This document shows, in pieces, positions 44,052 through 52,733 of a stretch of 64,000 nucleotides of DNA. The stretch is from positions 82,359 to 146,358 of the forward strand of contig NZ_JAUZQF010000028.1 in the NCBI RefSeq assembly GCF_030718205.1, written 5' to 3'. The notes under the pieces were generated by a model, which made no database searches, was not told where the DNA came from, and saw only the letters and a program-made list of their open reading frames with translations. Made by a program: the position numbers and the translations under genes. Each line of letters starts with the position of its first letter. The first letter of the stretch is position 1. The DNA is from Nonomuraea turcica (GTDB lineage: Bacteria > Actinomycetota > Actinomycetes > Streptosporangiales > Streptosporangiaceae).

Positions 44052-44681
44052 ATGACAGCCGCGTTCCAAGCATCTCTGCTGGGTCTGGACGAAGAGCTCG
44101 GCGTCGGGCCGCTCGGCGCCGCCGTCCGCAGGACGCAGCTCGCCCACGGCGCCTGGATCGATCTGCGGCCGGGCTGGCTGTCGGGTGCCGACACGTTGTT
44201 CGAGCGGCTCGCCGAGGTGGTGCCGTGGCGGGCCGAGCGGCGGCGGATGTACGACCGGGTGGTGGACGTGCCCCGGCTGCTGAAGTTCTACGACGAGGAC
44301 GAGACCCTGCCGGACCCGGTGCTCGACGACGCCCGGCGCGCGTTGAACGCGCATTACGGCGAGGAGCTCGGGGAGCCGTTCCGCACGGCCGGGCTCTGCT
44401 TCTACCGGGACGGCCGTGACAGCGTGGCCTGGCACGGGGACACCATCGGCCGGGGGAGCACCGAGGACACGATGGTGGCGATCGTCTCGGTCGGCTGCCC
44501 CAGGCCCCTCCTGCTCCGTCCGCGTGGCGGCGGCCCCTCGATCCGGCGTGACCTCGGCCACGGGGATCTGATCGTGATGGGCGGCAGCTGCCAACGCACG
44601 TGGGAGCACGCCATCCCGAAGACGACCCGCCCCACGGGGCCGCGCATCAGCATCCAGTTCCGTCCCCGCGGCGTCCGCTGA
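44052..44681 (+). CDS. AlkB-like 2-oxoglutarate/Fe(II)-dependent dioxygenase
   Basis: The 209-residue protein has the AlkB-type metal and co-substrate residues: WHGDTIG (His-x-Asp), then HAIPKTT for the second His, and PRISIQFR for the 2-oxoglutarate-binding Arg. AlkB proteins remove alkyl groups from DNA or RNA bases by oxidative demethylation. The substrate here is unproven. I chose the ATG at 44052; the longer frame back to 43149 is an artefact. The candidate LexA box upstream suggests damage-inducible expression. Confidence 0.85.
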   Translation: MTAAFQASLLGLDEELGVGPLGAAVRRTQLAHGAWIDLRPGWLSGADTLFERLAEVVPWRAERRRMYDRVVDVPRLLKFYDEDETLPDPVLDDARRALNAHYGEELGEPFRTAGLCFYRDGRDSVAWHGDTIGRGSTEDTMVAIVSVGCPRPLLLRPRGGGPSIRRDLGHGDLIVMGGSCQRTWEHAIPKTTRPTGPRISIQFRPRGVR

Positions 44682-44733
44682 CCTCCGCGGGCGCCGCCCG
44701 CGGCACCGCGCCCGCGCAGGCTCGGCGGGCGGG

Positions 44734-45795
44734 CTACTGCAGGGTCAGCTCGGCGACGCGGCCCTGTTCGCCCGACGCCCAGCAAGCCCCGTCCCGCGCG
44801 CACGACACCGTGTCGAACGACCCACCGTCGAAGGTCTCCCAGCTTCGCCCGCCCGAATACGTCACATCACTGCCGGACGGACCCACCGCGACAGCGGCAA
44901 ACGGCGGGTACGGCAGCCACGTCACCCCCGACCGGTACGCCGGGGGCGGCGCGGCGGCGGGCTGCCAGGTGGCGCCGCCGTCCCTGGTCACCGCTCCCGC
45001 GCTGGGTGACTGCTGGTCCGGCCGGAAGTCGCCGCCGACCGCGATGCCGCGGTGCCGGTCCCGGAAGGCCAGCGCGAACACGCCCCGCGCGGGGTCTCCG
45101 GCGGGGATCGGCGTGTCGGCGACCGTCCACGTACGTCCTCGATCTCCCGAGTGGAACACCCGCGCCCGCTCGGCCCCGCCGCCGGCCAGCCACACGTCCC
45201 GGCCGCCGGCCGTGACCAGGCACTGCCCGCTGGCCGCGAACCCGGCCTCGCCCGGCAGCGCCTCCGGCATGCCGTCAGAAGGCAGCACCCGCCAGCTCCG
45301 CCCGCCGTCCTCCGTGGCCAGGATCCGGAACCTGCCGTCCACGGGGTCGCTCATGGCCAGCCCGTGCCGGGGATCGAAGAACGCCAGGCAGTCGTAGAAC
45401 GCCCGAGGCTCGTCGTTCCTGAACGTCTCCGTCCAGGTCTGTCCGCCGTCCTCCGTACGGTAGACCCGCGAGTCCGTGCCCTCGCCGATGGACAGCGCCA
45501 CGGCCCGGCGCGCGTCGAACGCCTCGATATCGCGGAACTGCAGGGCGGCGGTGTCGGGCGGCGACACGTTCTGCCACGTCCGGCCGCCGTCCACGGTCCT
45601 CAGCACCGTGCCGCCCGAGCCGGAGGCCCAGACCACGTCGCGGCTGACGGGCGACAGGCCGCGCAGGCGCGCGGTCACCCCGGTCTCCTTGAGCTCCCAG
45701 CCGAGCCGTGGCGGGCCGGCCTGGGCGGGGATCGGGGCCGCCGCCGCGAGGACGAGGGTCGCTGACAGCGCGCTCAACGCGATTCGAAGCCTCAT
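44734..45795 (-). CDS. Secreted BNR/Ycf48-like beta-propeller protein
   Basis: The 353-residue product has a signal peptide ending PIPAQA. The rest has BNR-type repeats with the Asp-box-like S/T-x-D-G-G-x-T-W (TVDGGRTWQNV, TEDGGQTWTETF, TEDGGRSWRVL, SGDRGRTWTVA, TRDGGATWQPA), as in sialidases and photosynthesis-assembly Ycf48 proteins. Neither catalytic residues nor a partner is evident. The start at 45795 (MRLRIALSALSAT) gives a proper signal. Confidence 0.78.
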   Translation of the reverse strand: MRLRIALSALSATLVLAAAAPIPAQAGPPRLGWELKETGVTARLRGLSPVSRDVVWASGSGGTVLRTVDGGRTWQNVSPPDTAALQFRDIEAFDARRAVALSIGEGTDSRVYRTEDGGQTWTETFRNDEPRAFYDCLAFFDPRHGLAMSDPVDGRFRILATEDGGRSWRVLPSDGMPEALPGEAGFAASGQCLVTAGGRDVWLAGGGAERARVFHSGDRGRTWTVADTPIPAGDPARGVFALAFRDRHRGIAVGGDFRPDQQSPSAGAVTRDGGATWQPAAAPPPAYRSGVTWLPYPPFAAVAVGPSGSDVTYSGGRSWETFDGGSFDTVSCARDGACWASGEQGRVAELTLQ

Positions 45796-45918
45796 GTCGG
45801 GCAAACTAAACCAAAAGATCAACACCGTCCATGGGGCTGATGGATCCAGTTGGCTGATCTACCACGCCTCGTGCCACGCGGCCGGCCGCCCGGCGCCGGA
45901 CGGCCGGCTCGCCGGGCG

Positions 45919-46797
45919 TCAGGCGGACTGGCGGCTCGCGCCCCAGGTCAGCAACTCCTCGGCCGTGGCGAAGCGGCGGCTGGAGTCGGACTCCCCGAGC
46001 AGCACGCCCACCAGGCGCCGCCCGTCCTGCTCACTCGCGAACGCCAGGCAGAACCCGGCCGCCCGGGTGAACCCGGTCTTCAGCCCGATCGCGTCCGGCG
46101 TCGTCCGCAGGAGCCGGTTGGTGTTGCGCCAGCTGTAGGAGCGGTGCTCATCGGTGGCGTCGAGCGAGTGGTACCGGGTGCCGGCCGTTTCCCTGATCAT
46201 GGGGAGCTCCAGCGCCTTGGCGGCCAGCAGGGCCTGGTCGCGCGCGGTGGAGTAGCCGTCGCCGCCCGGCATGGGGAGGCCGTCGGCGTTGACGTACCGG
46301 GTGTCGGTCATGCCGAGCTCGCGGGCGGTCGCGTTCATCTTGGCGACGAAGCCGCCGACGCCGGGGCCGTAGGTGCGGGCCAGGGCGTGCGCGGCGTCGG
46401 CTCCGGAGGGCAGCATCACGCCGTACAGGAGCTCGTCCACCGTGAGGCGGTCGCCGGCGCGCAGGTCCGCGGTGGTGCCGCCGCCGTCCTCGGCGTAGGC
46501 GACGTCGGCGGGAGCGATCTCGACCACGTCCGTCGGCTTGGCGGTCTTCAGCACGACATAGGCCGTCATCGTCTTGGTAAGGCTGGCGATCGGCATGCGC
46601 TCGGCGCTGTTGTCCTCGAACAACACCTCGCCGGATGAGGCGTCGAGCAGGTAGGCGGCGCGGCCGTGCACCGTGGGAGCGTCGATGGCGGTGACGGGAA
46701 GGAGCGGCGACGCGCTCGCGTGTGCGGGCGCGGCGAGCCCTGTGACCAGGGCAAAAATGCCTGCCAAGGCAGCCAGGATGGCTTTCTGGGTACGCAT
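45919..46797 (-). CDS. D-alanyl-D-alanine carboxypeptidase (penicillin-binding protein)
   Basis: The 292-residue secreted S11-family enzyme trims the terminal D-alanine of peptidoglycan stem peptides. It has a signal peptide ending APAHA, the catalytic SLTK motif (Ser and Lys), the second motif region SGADAAHAL and the KTGFT triad near the end. It lacks the long C-terminal domain of DacA-type enzymes. The ATG at 46797 has no strong ribosome-binding site. Confidence 0.9.
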   Translation of the reverse strand: MRTQKAILAALAGIFALVTGLAAPAHASASPLLPVTAIDAPTVHGRAAYLLDASSGEVLFEDNSAERMPIASLTKTMTAYVVLKTAKPTDVVEIAPADVAYAEDGGGTTADLRAGDRLTVDELLYGVMLPSGADAAHALARTYGPGVGGFVAKMNATARELGMTDTRYVNADGLPMPGGDGYSTARDQALLAAKALELPMIRETAGTRYHSLDATDEHRSYSWRNTNRLLRTTPDAIGLKTGFTRAAGFCLAFASEQDGRRLVGVLLGESDSSRRFATAEELLTWGASRQSA

Positions 46798-46933
46798 TGA
46801 CCTAGACTGCACCGCTCTTGAGGGTGCTTTTGCCGATATAAGCGAAATTAAGGGATAAAACGCCCAAGAAGGCCGATAGCGCCGCGGATTCCGATGGGTA
46901 GATCTTTTGGGAAATGTCTAAAGAACCCGGGCT

Positions 46934-48115
46934 CTACCTGCTGCCGCTCCAGAAACTGTCCGTCACGCGCTCGCCCTGCATCAGCTCAGAGAACAAATCC
47001 TCCCACAAAGGCATCACGAGTTCCGGCGCGTACGCCCGAGACGTTTTCGCCGCCTCTTTCCCCATCCGCACCCGCAGCTGACGATCCGCGACGACTCGCT
47101 TCAGTGCCCCGGCCAGCGCGTCCACGTCCCGGGGCGGCACCAGCACCCCGTCCACGCCGTCGCTCAGCACGTCCCGCGGCCCGGTCGGGCAGTCGAACGC
47201 CACCACCGGCAGCGCGTGCGTCATGGCCTCGATCATCACCATGGGCAGTCCCTCGAACCGCGAGCTCAGCGCGTATACGGAGGCCTCGGTCAGCTCCCGT
47301 TCCAGCCGGTCGGTACGCCCGGGCAGCGCCACGTGCTCGCGCAGCCCGTACTGCTCGACGAGCCCGCTCAGCTGGCTCTTGCGCGGCCCGGTGCCGAAGA
47401 TGCGCAGCCGCCAGTCCGGATGCTCGGCCACCACTTGGGCGAAGGCCGCTATGAGCAGGTCGAACCCCTTCTGCGGCACCAGCCGGCCGGCCGCGACCAC
47501 GACGGGATTGGCCTGACGGGAACGTGTCTGATCGACCCTGTGCACGGCGTTCGGGATCTGCACGATCGGCGTCGCGGGGAGCAGCCGCTGGTATTCGAGC
47601 CGGTTCGTCCCCGTCAGCACGGTGATCGCGTCGAGCCGCCCGTAGTGGCGGGCGATCTCCCTGCGGATGGTGTCGGGGTAGGCCGACAGGTTCATGTGCT
47701 CCTGGGCGACCCTGATGACGCTCTTGGGGGTACGGCGGGCGGAGATCAGGTTCAGCGCCGGCCGGGTGGTGACCAGGATGCCGTCGCGCAGCTTGGCGCA
47801 GTAGTCCATGGCCGCCCATTCCACCCGCTCGGTGAAGTAGTCGGCCGCGAACTCGCCCCGTGGCACGACCTTGCCGCGTACCCGGCGCCAGGCCCTGCGC
47901 CCGATGGAGTCGGGCCGGCGCCCGCCACGCTGGTCCACCAGCGTGGTGATCGTGATCCGCGGGTCCAGGGCGAACCGCGGCCTGTCGCGCCGGCGTACCA
48001 CGCTGACCAGCTCCACCTCGTGTCCCGCCGCGGCCATCGCGTTCGCTTGGTTGACGATCGTGCGAATGGTGCCGCCCATGCCGTACGCGTGCAGCATGAG
48101 ATAGCGGATCTTCAC
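46934..48115 (-). CDS. GT4-family glycosyltransferase
   Basis: The 393-residue protein is a group-1 glycosyltransferase. KIRYLMLHAYGMGGTIRTIVN opens the N-terminal Rossmann domain. PVVVAAGRLVPQKGFDLLIAA is the nucleotide-sugar region, and SSRFEGLPMVMIEAMTHALP holds the EX7E motif. It probably adds a sugar to a surface polysaccharide or teichoic-acid-like polymer. The GTG at 48115 overlaps the sulfotransferase stop (GTGA), so the two act together. Confidence 0.88.
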   Translation of the reverse strand: MKIRYLMLHAYGMGGTIRTIVNQANAMAAAGHEVELVSVVRRRDRPRFALDPRITITTLVDQRGGRRPDSIGRRAWRRVRGKVVPRGEFAADYFTERVEWAAMDYCAKLRDGILVTTRPALNLISARRTPKSVIRVAQEHMNLSAYPDTIRREIARHYGRLDAITVLTGTNRLEYQRLLPATPIVQIPNAVHRVDQTRSRQANPVVVAAGRLVPQKGFDLLIAAFAQVVAEHPDWRLRIFGTGPRKSQLSGLVEQYGLREHVALPGRTDRLERELTEASVYALSSRFEGLPMVMIEAMTHALPVVAFDCPTGPRDVLSDGVDGVLVPPRDVDALAGALKRVVADRQLRVRMGKEAAKTSRAYAPELVMPLWEDLFSELMQGERVTDSFWSGSR

Positions 48116-48957
48116 GAGATGTACCCCCAGGTACGGGAAATCGGCTTGAGCGCGTCCGGGATCTCGTGCTCGGCGGGCAGTTCGCGGGCGGGCTGCACGG
48201 TGCCGGATCGGATCTTGTCGCGCCAGTCGCCGAGCCCTTTCTGGATCACGCTCTGCTTGCCGTAGGAGAGCATCTCCGGCTCCCACTCCAGGCCCAGGAA
48301 CGCGCAGATCTCCCGGGTGACGCGCTCCGGCTCGGCGCTGAGCTCCTCGTACTTGACCGTCAGGCCGGGCAGTGCCTTCCTGGCCCGCTGCACGGCCTTC
48401 ATGTACCGCAGCGCGTCCAGCGCCGCCTCGTCGGGAGTGCGCTTGTCGGGGCTGGCCTCGTGCCAGGACGTGGCGATCGAGGCGGGGTGGCGCAGCAGGA
48501 AGATGAAGCGGGCGTCAGGCCAGCACGTCGCGATGCGCTGGTAGACGAAGGCATTCGCGGGTGTCTTGTCCACGACGTGCTGTTTGCCGCTGCGGACCAG
48601 CTCCCGGTGCAGGACGCGGTCCCACAGCAGATGCTCCAGATCGGCCTGGTTGTGGCCGAGCGCCGCCATCGCCTTCGACGCCAGGCTCGTCTCGAAACTC
48701 ACCTTCAGGCGTCGTACGTGCAACTCATGAGGAGCGTGCAGCGCCGAGTGGGCGTTCAGTATCGACCGCAGGAGCGTCGAGCCGGACCGCACGGGGGACA
48801 GGAGGAACACGGGGGCTTCGAGCAGCCGGTCGGTCAGCGGATCCGCGGGCGGTCGGACGTCGGGAACGGGAGGGGCCGACGGCTCTTTCCCGGCCCGTTC
48901 GATCTGGAATCCGGTGAACCTGACCAGCGCTTTGTTCACCTTGCGCTGCCAGTTCAT
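48112..48957 (-). CDS. PAPS-dependent sulfotransferase
   Basis: The 281-residue protein has the 5'-phosphosulfate-binding loop PVFLLSPVRSGSTLLRSIL near residue 50 and the 3'-phosphate region FLLRHPASIATSWHEA further in. It transfers sulfate from PAPS to a hydroxyl, probably of a glycan. The start at 48957 (MNWQRKV) is preferred; the frame extends 14 codons more. Transcription runs into a coupled glycosyltransferase. Sulfated surface glycans are uncommon in this group. Confidence 0.85.
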   Translation of the reverse strand: MNWQRKVNKALVRFTGFQIERAGKEPSAPPVPDVRPPADPLTDRLLEAPVFLLSPVRSGSTLLRSILNAHSALHAPHELHVRRLKVSFETSLASKAMAALGHNQADLEHLLWDRVLHRELVRSGKQHVVDKTPANAFVYQRIATCWPDARFIFLLRHPASIATSWHEASPDKRTPDEAALDALRYMKAVQRARKALPGLTVKYEELSAEPERVTREICAFLGLEWEPEMLSYGKQSVIQKGLGDWRDKIRSGTVQPARELPAEHEIPDALKPISRTWGYIS

Positions 48958-48984
48958 GCCGAGCGAGACTACCGTCACTTCCTG

Positions 48985-49118
48985 GCAATTGCCTGGCAAG
49001 AATTCAGTTCCGCGGTCAGCGCGGTGGTCTTACCTCGCCTCTCGGCCACGGACTTGGACGCCCCCTGTTGTGTCACGCCCAGCTTGGGGGCCAGTTCGCC
49101 CACGGTGGGGCCGGTGTC
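48985..49118 (-). pseudogene. MarR-family regulator fragment
   Basis: On the minus strand GPTVGELAPKLGVTQQGASKSVAERR matches the recognition-helix region of MarR proteins (TIGELA..LGVTQQ.ASKSV). The N-terminal part is missing and no start is seen. It ends at TAELNSCQAIARK. It is probably a remnant of a regulator once divergent from the SnoaL-like fragment. Confidence 0.45.
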
Positions 49119-49120
49119 AC

Positions 49121-49310
49121 CTCCAGCAGCACCCCAACGTGGACCTCGCCGTCCGCTACCACGAGGCGGTGTCCCGGGGAGAGAGCGCCCACCTCTTCTT
49201 CCACCCGGACGCCGTGCACCACGAGCTGCCCAACGCGCTGTTCCCCGACGGCGTGGTCCGCGACCTGCCCGCCGGCCGTACGTTGCGCGCGCACGCCGCC
49301 GCGTCACGGT
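49121..49310 (+). pseudogene. SnoaL-like (NTF2-fold) protein fragment
   Basis: The plus strand reads NVDLAVRYHEAVSRGESAHL followed by FFHPDAVHHELPNALFPDGV, typical of SnoaL-like NTF2-fold proteins. No start codon is in frame, and the reading breaks down after about 60 residues into low-similarity sequence. With the MarR fragment it fills most of the 490-base gap before the next operon; 49310-49481 holds nothing I recognise. Confidence 0.45.
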
Positions 49311-49481
49311 GTCGCCGTTCCTCGCGCGCCGGTGGGTTGATGTCCGCCACCTGCACGGTCGCGCGCGGCGACGCGCCGGCCCAGGTGGAGCTGCTCGAGG
49401 AACGTCCCACCCCGGAGCGCGGGCCCGGACGGGACGTTGCTCAACGGCGTGCGCCCACCGCGGCGAGATCGCTGACGGACG

Positions 49482-50315
49482 TCACTGCCCGGCCAGGCCG
49501 GTGTGCGCGACGCCGCGGACGATCTGCCGCTGGAACAGCACGAACACCACGAGCAGCGGCAGCCCGGCCAGCACGACGGACGCCATGATCTGCGCGTACC
49601 GCAGGCCGAAGGTGCCCTGCACGACGTTCGCCAGCCCCACCGGCAGCGTCATCGTGTTCGGGTCGGTGGAGACCAGGAACGGCCACAGGAAGTTGTTCCA
49701 CGTGGTGATGAACGTGAAGATCGACACCGCGGCCAGCACGGGCCGCGACAGCGGCAGCACGATCGTGAAGAACACCCGCCAGCGCCCCGCCCCGTCCACG
49801 AACGCGGCCTGCTCCAGCTCTGGCGGCACGTCCTGGAAGAACTTGTACAGGACGTACACGATCAGCGGCGCGGCCACCTGCGGCAGGATGATCGCCCACC
49901 AGGTGTCGACCAGCCCGAGCGCGACCATCTCCGCGAACAACGGCGCGATCAGCACCTGCGGCGGCACCATGATCCCGGCCAGGATGACCGCCAGCAGCAC
50001 CCGCTGGCCGCGGAACTGCGTCCGCGCGAACCCGTAGGCCGCCATCGCGGAGAACAACACGGTCAGGAACGTGGTGATCACGGCCGTGACCGTGGAGTTG
50101 ATCGCCCACTTGACGATGCCGCCGGTGCCCAGGACCAGCTGGTAGGAGTCCAGGGTGATCGCGCTGCCGATCCACTCCAGTGGGATCTTCGTGGTCTCGG
50201 ACTCGGGCTTGAGCGAGACGGCGACGGCCCAGGCGATGGGCGCCAGCCAGATGATCGCCAGCGCCAGCGCCACCACCAGCAGGATGAGCTGGCTGATGCT
50301 GAACCGCTTGGTCAT
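49482..50315 (-). CDS. Sugar ABC transporter permease (MalG-like, arabinose/arabinan system)
   Basis: The 277-residue protein has six transmembrane segments and the EAA loop QAAFVDGAGRWRVFFTIVLP followed by WNNFLWPFL. The ATG at 50315 overlaps the stop of the partner permease (ATGA). It is the last gene of the leftward three-gene importer operon. Confidence 0.92.
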   Translation of the reverse strand: MTKRFSISQLILLVVALALAIIWLAPIAWAVAVSLKPESETTKIPLEWIGSAITLDSYQLVLGTGGIVKWAINSTVTAVITTFLTVLFSAMAAYGFARTQFRGQRVLLAVILAGIMVPPQVLIAPLFAEMVALGLVDTWWAIILPQVAAPLIVYVLYKFFQDVPPELEQAAFVDGAGRWRVFFTIVLPLSRPVLAAVSIFTFITTWNNFLWPFLVSTDPNTMTLPVGLANVVQGTFGLRYAQIMASVVLAGLPLLVVFVLFQRQIVRGVAHTGLAGQ

Positions 50316-51238
50316 GACGAGCCCTCCGCGCGCTTGCGGAACAGCCGCAGCTGTGCCAGGGAGACGATGACGATGATGGCGAACAGGATGTACGACACGG
50401 CCGAGGCGTAACCGATGCGGTAACCGGTGAAGCCCATGTCGTAGGCGTACTCGATGATCGGCCTGGTGGAGTCCTCGGGCCCGCCGCCGGTCATGAGGTA
50501 GATCTGGTCGAAGACCTTCAACGAGGCCAGCAGCTGCAGCACGATGATCAACGCGGTCGTGCGGCCGAGCAGCGGCAGCGTGATGGAGCGCATCTTGTCC
50601 CAGGCGGAGGCGCCGTCGATGGCGGCGGCCTCGTACAGGTGCTGGGGGATGGACTGCAGGGCGGCCAGGTAGAGCAGGAAGTTGAAGCCGACCGTCCACC
50701 AGACCGTGGTCAGCACCACCGAGAACATGGCGGTCGACGGGTCGGTCAGCCAGGTGAACTCGGTGCCGAGCGTGCCGTTGATCAGGCCGTAGTCGGGCGG
50801 ATAGATCATCTGCAGCCAGAGGATCGACACCACGGCCGACGGCAGCAGGAACGGCCCGAAGAACGACAGCCGCCAGAGCCACTGCACGAAACGCAGATGG
50901 TGCACCAGCAACGCGAACCCGAGACCGAGCAGGACCAGCGGGACCGTGCTCAGCACGGTGAAGACCACCGTGTTCCAGAGCGAGCGCCACATGCGCGGGT
51001 CGGCGAACGCCTCGGCGTAGTTGTCGAACCCGACGAGGTTGTCGTTGGTGCCGGCGATGTTGACGCTCGACATGCTCATCCGCAGGCCCTGCACGGTCGG
51101 CCAGACCAGGAAGGCCACGTAGATGAGCAGGAAGGGCGCGACGAACAGCAACCCGTGCTGGGTCCAGCTGCGCCGGACCTTGGCCTCGGTGGCGGCAGGG
51201 GTGGCGGCGGCGGGGGCGGCGACGGTGGTGGTCATCAT
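50312..51238 (-). CDS. Sugar ABC transporter permease (MalF-like, arabinose/arabinan system)
   Basis: This 308-residue membrane protein has an Ala/Thr-rich cytoplasmic start. About six helices follow and the EAA loop EAAAIDGASAWDKMRSITLP. Its ATG overlaps the binding-protein stop in ATGATGA. It pairs with the downstream permease. Confidence 0.92.
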   Translation of the reverse strand: MMTTTVAAPAAATPAATEAKVRRSWTQHGLLFVAPFLLIYVAFLVWPTVQGLRMSMSSVNIAGTNDNLVGFDNYAEAFADPRMWRSLWNTVVFTVLSTVPLVLLGLGFALLVHHLRFVQWLWRLSFFGPFLLPSAVVSILWLQMIYPPDYGLINGTLGTEFTWLTDPSTAMFSVVLTTVWWTVGFNFLLYLAALQSIPQHLYEAAAIDGASAWDKMRSITLPLLGRTTALIIVLQLLASLKVFDQIYLMTGGGPEDSTRPIIEYAYDMGFTGYRIGYASAVSYILFAIIVIVSLAQLRLFRKRAEGSS

Positions 51239-52566
51239 CGCTCCTGGTCGGGGAAGGGGTTCGGGGCCGACAGGAGCCGGTTCAGCGAGGCCTTGGCCGC
51301 GGCCAGGCCATCTTCCGGCGTGCGTTCACCGCCGATCACCGGGGAGAACGCCTCCCCGAACTCGATCCACATCCGCGACGCCGACCCGGTGAACCACACC
51401 TGGGGATCGAGCGCGACCTCGGTGATGACGGAGCGGTACTCCGACTGGGGCTGCAGCGCGAGGTAGTCGGGCTCCTCCAGAGCGGGCAGGTACGCGGGCA
51501 CGTGCCCGGCGACCGCCCAGTCGGCGCTGTTCTTGACGAGGTAGGCGATGAAGCGGTAGGTGGCCCGCTCGACCTCGGGATCGCGGAAGCGCTGGTGCGG
51601 CAGGACGAACGCGTGGCAGTCGGCCTGCGCCGCGCCCGTGCCGAAGACGCTCGGGAAGCGGGTCATGCTGAACGGCGTCTTGCGTTCCTTGAGCCCGGTG
51701 GTCTCCCAGTCGCCGTTCCACAGGAAGGCCGACTGGCCGTTGGTGAAGCTGGCCACGGAGGCGCCGTAGTCGGTGCGCGGGTCGCACAGCCCTTCCTGGC
51801 CGAGCTGCGCCATGAGCCGCAGCGCCTGCAGCGCCTTCTGGTCGTCGATGGTGATCGTGACGCCGTCGTCCGCCAGCAGGGTGCCGCCGCTCTGCGCATA
51901 GAGCGAATACCACACCCGCCAGGGACCCACGGTGCCCAGGCCGAGCGCGTCGAAGACCAGCGGCGGTTTGCCGCCCAGCGCCTCCTTGGCCTTGCGGAGC
52001 ATGGCCAGCAGCTCGTCCTGGTTGCGGGTGGGCAGGAGCTTGCCGTCCGAGCCGAGCAGTCCCGCCTTGCCGCAGATGTCGGTGTTGTAGTACAGCACCA
52101 TCGGGTGGGCGTCGAGCGGGATCGCATACAGCACACCGTCGAGGTGGGCGCGTTCCCAGATGGGCGGGCTGAAGTCGGCGGCGCGCAGGCCGGCCTCCTC
52201 CAGCAGTTTCACGTTGATGGGGTCGAGGATGGCGCCGGCGCCGATCCCGGCCAGCCGGGCCAGGTGGAAGGTGGCCAGGTCGGGCGACCGCCCGCCGGAA
52301 CCGGCCATGGCGATCTTGGTGTAATAGGGCTCGCCCCAGGCGAGCACGTTCTCTTCGACGAAGATGTTCGGGTTGTCCTTGGCGAACGCCGTGACCATCT
52401 GGTTCATGATGATGCCGTCGCTCGCACCGAGGAAGTGCCAGTACTGGACGTGGGTCTGAGCGGAGCCGAGCCCTACCGGGATGGCGCATCCGGCGGCCGC
52501 GGCGCCGGCCAGCGCCAAGCTGCCGCCGAGGAGGCTCCGGCGGGTGACTTTGGGGGGATCTTGCAC
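51235..52566 (-). CDS. Sugar ABC transporter substrate-binding lipoprotein (arabinose/arabinan system)
   Basis: The 443-residue family-1 binding protein has a twin-arginine motif (TRRSLLGG) followed by the lipobox AAAGC, so it is probably exported folded and lipidated. Mature segments include HVQYWHFLGASDGI and GQSAFLWNGDWETTG. Context with GH51 arabinofuranosidase suggests arabino-oligosaccharide binding. The start is a GTG. It diverges from the arabinofuranosidase with two operator motifs between. No ATPase gene is linked. Confidence 0.9.
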   Translation of the reverse strand: MQDPPKVTRRSLLGGSLALAGAAAAGCAIPVGLGSAQTHVQYWHFLGASDGIIMNQMVTAFAKDNPNIFVEENVLAWGEPYYTKIAMAGSGGRSPDLATFHLARLAGIGAGAILDPINVKLLEEAGLRAADFSPPIWERAHLDGVLYAIPLDAHPMVLYYNTDICGKAGLLGSDGKLLPTRNQDELLAMLRKAKEALGGKPPLVFDALGLGTVGPWRVWYSLYAQSGGTLLADDGVTITIDDQKALQALRLMAQLGQEGLCDPRTDYGASVASFTNGQSAFLWNGDWETTGLKERKTPFSMTRFPSVFGTGAAQADCHAFVLPHQRFRDPEVERATYRFIAYLVKNSADWAVAGHVPAYLPALEEPDYLALQPQSEYRSVITEVALDPQVWFTGSASRMWIEFGEAFSPVIGGERTPEDGLAAAKASLNRLLSAPNPFPDQER

Positions 52567-52600
52567 GGTTGCCTCGATGTTTCGTCGGGGTTAACCGGAG

Positions 52601-52614
52601 TGTTAGCGGTAACA
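52601..52614. promoter_or_regulatory. LacI-type operator, copy 1
   Basis: TGTTAGCGGTAACA is a near-perfect palindrome just upstream of the ABC operon. The same motif occurs twice more near genes of this regulon. Confidence 0.72.
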
Positions 52615-52678
52615 AGAAGGATGTCAAGGCTTTGATCGCAACCCGTTTTCGTGATCGCACGACCTTGACCAGCCGTGC

Positions 52679-52692
52679 TGATAACGCTAACA
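52679..52692. promoter_or_regulatory. LacI-type operator, copy 2
   Basis: TGATAACGCTAACA, the reverse complement of TGTTAGCGTTATCA, lies before the arabinofuranosidase gene. Copies 1 and 2 together flank the divergent promoter region. Confidence 0.72.
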
Positions 52693-52733
52693 ATTCTGAG
52701 CGAAGTAACGCCCGCGAAACAGGAGCCACCTTC

